Shown one piece after another: positions 57,891 to 64,000 of a stretch of 64,000 bases of DNA. The position numbers and the translations under genes were made by a program. The stretch is from positions 1 to 64,000 of the forward strand of contig RCNN01000043.1 in the NCBI GenBank assembly GCA_003667245.1, read 5' to 3'. The notes below the pieces were generated by a model. That model had not been told where the DNA came from. It saw only the letters and a program-made list of their open reading frames with translations, and ran no database searches. This DNA is from Heterostelium multicystogenum (taxonomy: Eukaryota; Evosea; Eumycetozoa; Acytosteliales; Acytosteliaceae). The first letter of the stretch is position 1; each line of letters opens with the position of its first letter.

Positions 57891-59361
57891 ATGGTTGTAA
57901 TAACAGATTATATTCCTTTCTTAAGCAGTCGTGCTGCACTTAGAAAACCATCACCAATTAGAGAACTTGTTAAATATGCAAGCAATCCAGAAATTGTATG
58001 TTGTGCAAACCAATCACTATATCTATATACATTATTAATTATTGTAATATAAGATTTCATTGGGTGGAGGTTTACCAAATCCAGCAACATTTCCATTCAA
58101 GAGTATAAAAGTTGAGTTAAAAGATGGCTCTACTATTGATATTGAAGGTCAAACCTTAGAAACAGCATTGCAATATACACCAACTTATGGTGTTCCTGGT
58201 TTCCTCAAATGTCTTAAGGATCTACAAAAGAGATTACACAATTTACCTGAACGTAAGTTTACAAATTAATAAATAACACCTAAATCGCTAATCAATGAAT
58301 ATTAGCAACGGAATCTGGCAAAGAATGGGAGGTTGAGGTAACTACTGGTAGTCAAGAAGCTTTGGCAATGGCAATTGATACTCTTTTGGAAGAAGGCGAC
58401 TCCTTAATACTTGAATCTCCAACCTATTCGTACGTGTTTATATTATCAATTGATTATAACTAAGATTAACATATCGATATTATAATGAAATAGTGGAACA
58501 CTCTCAATTCTTAATCCTTTGAAATTACATCTGGTTGGTATTGAAGTAGATGGAAATGGTATGAAACCAGAGGAATTTGAACATACACTTGAAAATTGGT
58601 CAACTCTTCATGTTGGTAAACCATTCCCAAAGGTTTTGTATACAATCCCAACTGGACAGAATCCTGCAGGATGTACTCTATCTGTTGAAAGAAAGCAAAA
58701 GATTTATGATATCTGCTCCAAATACAATTTGATCATTTTGGAAGATGATCCATATTACTTTTTACAGTTTCCTCACGATAATGGTCAACCAGCAGAGTTG
58801 TCGACATCACTTTTGTCAATGGATGTTGATCGTCGTGTCTTGCGTTTTGACTCCTTCTCAAAGATTTTATCTTCAGGTTTACGTCTTGGATTCATCACTG
58901 GACCAGCCAAATTGGTCGAACGTGTTCAATATGCTCATCAAGCTTCTTCATTACACGCTAGTGGAGTGAGTCAGACCATAGCTATGGAACTTTTGAATAA
59001 ATGGGGATACAGTGGATTCATGAAACACCTTCACTCTGTGCAAGCATTTTATAAAGAGAGAAGAGATAAGTTTGTAGAGTATGCAAAAAAACACTTGGAA
59101 GGACTAGTCGAATTCGAAGCACCTGTTGCAGGAATGTTCGTTTGGATGAAGCTTGTTGGTATTACAGACTCATATCCACTCATATATAAAAAAGCATTCG
59201 AAAAGAAAGTAATCATGGTACCGGGTGGAGATTTTACACCAGACCCATCAAAGACTTCATCCTATGTAAGAGCATCATTCTCAGTTGCCCCATATGAAAA
59301 GATGGAGGAGGCATGCAGACGATTAGCAGTGCTAATTAAAGAGAATCAATCGAATCAATAA
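57891..59361 (+). CDS. Kynurenine/2-aminoadipate aminotransferase (AADAT-like)
   Basis: Four exons: start ATG at 57891 ([20 protein letters not shown]), with introns near 57998-58052, 58252-58304 and 58431-58493. After the first intron comes [15 protein letters not shown], typical of the PLP-dependent class I aminotransferase subfamily with KAT II. Later come [46 protein letters not shown] and the PLP-binding Lys in [16 protein letters not shown]; the Arg near [10 protein letters not shown] would bind the substrate carboxylate. About 434 residues (human AADAT 425), no frame break. Its stop codon lies 6 bp from the mlh1 stop codon on the other strand. It transaminates aminoadipate and kynurenine. 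Confidence 0.92.
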
Positions 59362-59367
59362 ATTTAT

Positions 59368-62090
59368 TTAACATCTTTCAAATACCTTATATAATTTTGA
59401 TAGTTGAGTAATTTCAATGATGGTACCATCATTTTGAAAATGGTTTGGGGGGCAGTAGTTTACGCAATGCAGGGAATATAAGGTGTTGAATTACCCATTC
59501 TCTTCCATTTCTCTTTTGTGAATTATTTAGTGTTTCATCTTTATCTTTGATTGATGGCTCTACTTTATAAAAAAGAGATAGCTCTCTTGATATTCCTTCA
59601 AAACAATCTTTTTTCAGATTCCCAATTTACTTCAGTAGCCAATCTTAGCAGAAATATTGGTAGGTTATCCATACAAGGTACATAGTTGTCGAGAATCTGT
59701 GGAATTCCAGAGATATTGCCATCAACGATCTCAATAGAAAAGTATTCATGTAACATGCTTGCTTTGGATACTAATAATTTGGCAAGGAACTAAAGTAACA
59801 TTATTAATAAGTAGGTTATAGTTTTGAAGTTTTTTTTAACTTACATCAGCAATAACTTTTTTTGGACCATCTTCAGGTAGCCAGCCAGAACAAGGTGATT
59901 CCAAAGATGCTTCTAATAATTTAGCCAATGACATTGGAGCAAATTTTATCGTATCGAAATTAGAAAATGCATTGAGAATGTTTTGGTAAATTAACTCTTT
60001 GCTAAAATGAGTAACAATAACAAGTGAACATTAATTTTAATAATGTAAATGTTAATTATAAATACCTGAGGGTTTCAATGTTTATCATATATAAATTCGT
60101 TTTAAATTGAGCAAGGGAAAATGTGTGATCAAGGCAGCCAACAAATACACAGTTTGAAAAAAACTCTTGGAGAGCCGGATGAACATTATCCTCTACTGAT
60201 TTGATAAGGTCTCTGATACTTGTTAATTCCGTTGGTTTAAATTTCTTTTTTCTTGGATTTGTAACTGTAGTTGTTACTGTTTCATCAAGCTTATGTTTAT
60301 GACCTGCTATACTTGTATCTGTATTGTTTTTTTCATTTCTACTACTATTATTATCATTATTATTATTATTGTTGTTGTTGATGCTAGTATTATTATTTGT
60401 GTCAATATCAATATCTGCAGGGCCATCACCTCCACCTCCCATATCAAAATCATCATCTATTCTAACATTGGAAGTTGAGGGAAGTGTTTTGTTGTCATTT
60501 TGGTTTGAAGAAATTGGTTTGTTTGTAGTGGTAGAAGTTGTCACTGAAGGTTTTATAATGTCTATCTTTTTCTTAGTAATCATTATGTTTGGTCTGAAAT
60601 CGTCTTCACTTCCATCGTTGATAAATGCATTCATAGATTGAGTCTTTGAGTCTGTTCTTACCATATTTGATGGCAATGTGCTGTTTGATTTTGGCCTATC
60701 TTTGGCTGTTGGATCATCAAAATCTGGCATTGATATCTAAAAGATTAATTGTGAGCATGCTGTTTATATCCCCATTACTCTAGATTTAATTACCTGAGTT
60801 GTAAAGACTTTTGAATTGATTGATTGATTAAGTTGAACATCAACCAGCTTTTGGATCATTTCTATGATTGCTTCTTCATTTAAAAATTGTACTTCACTTT
60901 TAGTTGGACTACAATTTACATCTACATTCTTTGGATTCAAATGTAATCGTATATACATGAATGGGTGTGTACCTTTGGGCAGATACTTTTCATACAATCG
61001 CTGAAGTCCTGATTTCAAATTCTTTGATTCCACCAAACGATCTGTTTCAAATTAGATCCAATTAGCAACACTAAGAGATCAACATACGTTATATTTTACA
61101 TACTATTTATAAATAAAATGAATACTGCTTTCTTTCCACTATAATTGGTCGATGTGAACCATCCTTTCATTTCAAATTCAAGTAGATCATTGGATAGCGA
61201 TAGCTCCTTTAGTTCTCTACTAATTTCATTTCCATACAATGACGATATAACTTCTTTCTCTGTTAGATTACCCTGTGTATGTACATCGGGAGTTGGATCT
61301 CCAAACTACCAAATATTTGTAAGATACCAAGAAAGAGAAAGTCCTGCTTCCATTGATTAACCTACCTTTTTTACAATGAATGCTACAGTACTGTTGTTGA
61401 TTGCATATTTCTTTACAAGATCAACAATACGATTGTGTTCATCCTGTGGATTCTTAATGACAAGTTTTCTCGATGGATTGTTGTAGAATAGATCTTCAAC
61501 AGTGATCTGTGTGCCAACTAAACCAGCACATGGCTTGGGATCTACGCTCTGACCTGGAGTAGCGGCATGCAGCTTACCATCATGATAAGAGGCACGATAG
61601 GCATAGGGTGAGTCATGTGTTCTCGTCAGAATCTTCAAATGCGAGCAATGACTGATACTGGAAAGAGCCTCACCTCTGAATCCAAATGTAGTAATCTTTC
61701 TAAGGTCATCGAATTTACTCAATTTGCTTGTTGTAAATCTCTCGCAAACAATAGCCATATCTTCCAACTATTCGAAATAACAATCATTGATTAATAGACC
61801 GATGATGAATGAATCAAAGTGCTACTACGCTATACCTTAATTCCACAACCATTGTCCTGTATTTGTAGCAGTTTTAAACCACCTTCTTTTAAAGTAATAG
61901 TGATAATAGTTGAATGAGCATCCAAACAATTTTCAATCAACTCTTTCAATGCATTGCTTGGTCGCAGCACAACCTCACCTGCATTTATACGATTGATAAC
62001 GTCAACTGACAATTTATGTATCTTTTTAGCTTGATGTACATTATCACCACTACTACTGCTACTACTACTACCACTCGTACTGACACTCAT
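59368..62090 (-). CDS. mlh1: DNA mismatch repair protein Mlh1
   Basis: A Ser-rich leader precedes the GHKL ATPase: [52 protein letters not shown] and [20 protein letters not shown]. Then come [22 protein letters not shown] and [20 protein letters not shown] followed by [14 protein letters not shown]. After an Asn/Thr/Asp-rich linker (60730-60300), the C-terminal dimerisation domain gives [20 protein letters not shown] and [19 protein letters not shown]. It ends with FERC, the family-specific C-terminus. Two extra bases break the last exon: 59609-59614 (T6) and 59432-59435 (T4). Six or more short introns, about 800 residues. It works with PMS-type partners as MutL-alpha downstream of MutS complexes, including Msh2-Msh3. 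Confidence 0.94.
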
Positions 62091-62256
62091 CTCGACTATA
62101 ATAATATGCTAAATGAATGAATTGATACCATAAGAATGATAAAATCTGAAGAACATGAGGGCGACTTTATTTGCCTTGAATTAATTCTAAGAAAATTTGC
62201 TTGTTTTTGCATTGAAATTTAAAAAATATAGGGCTTGATTGATAGAAGGTCCATCT

Positions 62257-63158
62257 TTAATCAGGTTTCCAACTTGATGGTATTTTATAGTTGCTCTCTT
62301 TTGGTGATGAATCTAGATCAGTGTATCTAAGGACATGGTTTGACATTGTGATTGCATCTTGAGTATTATCACCTTCTGAGCAAAATAGAATGAATGCAAT
62401 CATTGGAATATCGAGTGACATCAATCTTTTACCCAATCCAGTGAGTCTATCGCTTAGTTCAATTAGATCTCCTTCTACAATGACTGATCTCTCCATTGGT
62501 GGAATCAAACATTGTTTCTCTATTTTATCTACAATTACACTGTTGGATCCTAATGAGTTTGATATTACATATCTCATTTGAGTTCTAAATATAATGATGA
62601 TCATTATTAATATTGTACTATCTAGATGGAGGTAGATTTGATCAAGATCCTTACCCAAAAAGTTGAGTATCTATTCTTTTGTTGGCGTTGGTACTTGCTA
62701 GGAATAAGAGTTGAGAGAAACCGGCTTGTTTGACCCATTGACCAAGTTTTTCAGCAAATCTATTGATGTGACCAGTAATGATAGGTGAACGTTGTTGTAC
62801 AATGGTGATAGGAGAGCTTGTATTTATACATTGATATACCTCTACTGCAGTAGAAAGCACACCCTTTCCGACGGGAGTGAGGGTATCATTACCAACCAAA
62901 GGTACTATATCTTCATCATGTATATATCCAATTTTTTTGAACTCAAATGTATTCAATATCAAATCTATTGCCAATTGTCCAACATTACCCAACGTCAGTG
63001 CAGGCTACCACCAATACCAAGCATCAAAATGAAAAGTTTCATTAGAGGTCCATGTCATCCACAAGATAGTTAGAATTACCTACCCAAATTAAAATTGAAT
63101 TGTGAAAAGTAACATTTACATCTTTACAGGGATAGAAGAATCTACTATTGTTATTCAT
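62257..63158 (-). CDS. psmG2: Proteasome assembly chaperone 2 (PSMG2/PAC2)
   Basis: Three exons: MNNNSRFFYPCKDVNVTFHN at 63158-63073; then GNVGQLAIDLILNTFEFKKI and GYIHDEDIVPLVGND (62998-62659), the PAC2 hallmark; then IPPMERSVIVEGDLIELSDR and FILFCSEGDNTQDAITMSNH, ending YKIPSSWKPD. The introns are 74-75 bp with canonical ends (GTAGGT...GGTAG, GTAAGG...TTTAG), no frame break. About 250 residues, close to human PSMG2 (264). With PAC1 it scaffolds assembly of the 20S proteasome alpha ring. Confidence 0.9.
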
Positions 63159-63300
63159 TTTTTATATTTGTGTTGAATTATATCTATAATTATTGATGGG
63201 AGGGACTTGTCTAATTTTTAAACAACAAATTTAATTACTTAGGATGCAAGTTCATTGCATTCATCACAAATGTGGATTGTTTTTTTTTAATTTTTTTTTA

Positions 63301-64000
63301 TTATGTTTTCGAATGGTTTAATAAAGTGTTGATAGACATGGATGTTCTATTGCTGCTGTTGTTATTTATAATGTTATAAATATTGTGACTATTACCTAGT
63401 GATGTGAAAGTGTTGGCCAATGGAATTGGTACAAATGCTGTTGATGTTGTTGTTGGTGGTATGTTGACATTGGGTGAGAGTATATTGGCTGTGGTCGTTG
63501 AGGTAGTTGTAGTGGTTGAAAAGGTTGGTGTTAATACAGTAGGCGCAACTGCAGGCTGCACATTACTAATGTTTAAGTTGTTTGTCAAAGACATTACCGA
63601 TGGGTTTGACAAAGGAGTTGTTAGGGATGGATGGGGAAGTGAAAATGATGATGATGATGATGTTGTTACAGAGACTGCAGGTCTAGGTAAATGAATGAGA
63701 TGACAATACTTTAATTTTCTTAGCTTGTTGGACTCCCTAAAGATTCTGGCAATCCATTTTGAAGTATTCATCCATTTCTGCAATTTACCGATCTTCATTA
63801 AATAGGTTTGCTCGACAATCTCTAAAGTTGATGTGTTTCTATTGCTCTTGTAGGTTCGCGAATCAACGGAATCGTCTTCACATAGCTTCATAAACTCTCC
63901 TACAATTCTTGAGAAACAACTCTCTTTTGGATTTCTCTGGAGATATTCTTTCAATTCGCGAAATTTACGATCGAGGTGTTTCAACATATGCTGCTTTTCG
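63301..64000 (-). CDS. Unrecognised protein, 5' end beyond the window
   Basis: The frame is open from the right edge to its stop at 63301, so only the C-terminal 233 codons are here. The part nearest the N-terminus is charged and helical (LKHLDRKFRELKEYLQRNPK, then CFSRIVGEFMKLCEDD). A conserved-looking core follows (YLMKIGKLQKWMNTSKWIAR, RKLKYCHLIHLPRP), then a Ser/Thr/Asn/Pro-rich tail of about 110 residues. No domain is recognised. Confidence 0.7.
   Translation of the reverse strand, partial: EKQHMLKHLDRKFRELKEYLQRNPKESCFSRIVGEFMKLCEDDSVDSRTYKSNRNTSTLEIVEQTYLMKIGKLQKWMNTSKWIARIFRESNKLRKLKYCHLIHLPRPAVSVTTSSSSSFSLPHPSLTTPLSNPSVMSLTNNLNISNVQPAVAPTVLTPTFSTTTTTSTTTANILSPNVNIPPTTTSTAFVPIPLANTFTSLGNSHNIYNIINNNSSNRTSMSINTLLNHSKT

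Noticed and set aside
1..64000. CRISPR arrays, prokaryotic operons, riboswitches or an integrated virus
   Set aside because: No spaced direct-repeat array, Shine-Dalgarno-led gene strings or viral hallmark genes were seen; the genes are intron-bearing and eukaryotic.

Overview
The window is one chromosome end of a dictyostelid social amoeba, or a close relative. The case rests on an AT-rich but not extreme base composition, short 50-100 bp GT-AG introns, long Asn/Gln/Ser/Thr runs encoded by (AAT)n and (CAA)n tracts, and a gene set typical of Dictyostelia: an Lvs/BEACH protein, CCDC53 with polyproline and poly-Asp tracts, and tandem tetraspan membrane proteins. The moderate GC content argues against D. 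discoideum itself and fits better with other dictyostelid groups; the species cannot be fixed from sequence alone. Bases 1-82 are a C-strand heptanucleotide telomere array (G strand TAGAGGG), so the left edge is a real chromosome end.

Bases 83 to about 12,540 are subtelomere. They hold decayed and multi-copy material: two fragments of an AAA-ATPase-like/PD-(D/E)XK nuclease gene with shared flanks; an unusually dense chain of perfect inverted repeats (1109-1982); a gene built of tandemly duplicated phase-0 exons (2338-3380) whose first exon and promoter are copied at 11.7-12.2 kb; a decayed gene on the minus strand (3790-4545) with related scraps elsewhere; and two Crinkler-type genes, one a P-loop ATPase plus nuclease-like protein and one a nuclease-only protein carrying a frameshift.

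From 12.5 kb onward lie housekeeping genes. On the minus strand come a BEACH-WD40 Lvs protein, a small RasGAP-domain protein, a TENT5/FAM46 nucleotidyltransferase and a half ABC transporter with a degenerate nucleotide-binding domain; about 5 kb of gene-poor AT-rich DNA with one decayed gene lies between the last two. Then come bud23 (+), a tandem Ras-like/PH protein (+), coatomer epsilon (-), WASH-complex CCDC53 (+), ubiquilin (+), a secreted C39-like protein (+), a sugar transporter (-), a duplicated tetraspan protein (-), msh3 (-), alpha-N-acetylglucosaminidase (+), a T4 Rnl1-like RNA ligase (+), a kynurenine/aminoadipate aminotransferase (+), mlh1 (-), proteasome assembly chaperone 2 (-), and the 3' part of an unrecognised gene running off the right edge (-). 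Two mismatch-repair genes (msh3, mlh1) lie within 7 kb, with an RNA ligase between them.

The most important caution is that about 18-20 single-base frameshifts break otherwise conserved genes. Nearly all sit in mononucleotide runs and are fixed by adding or removing one base of the run. They occur in both directions and along the whole window, which points to homopolymer errors in the assembly rather than mass pseudogenisation. Gene calls below span these breaks and state where they are.
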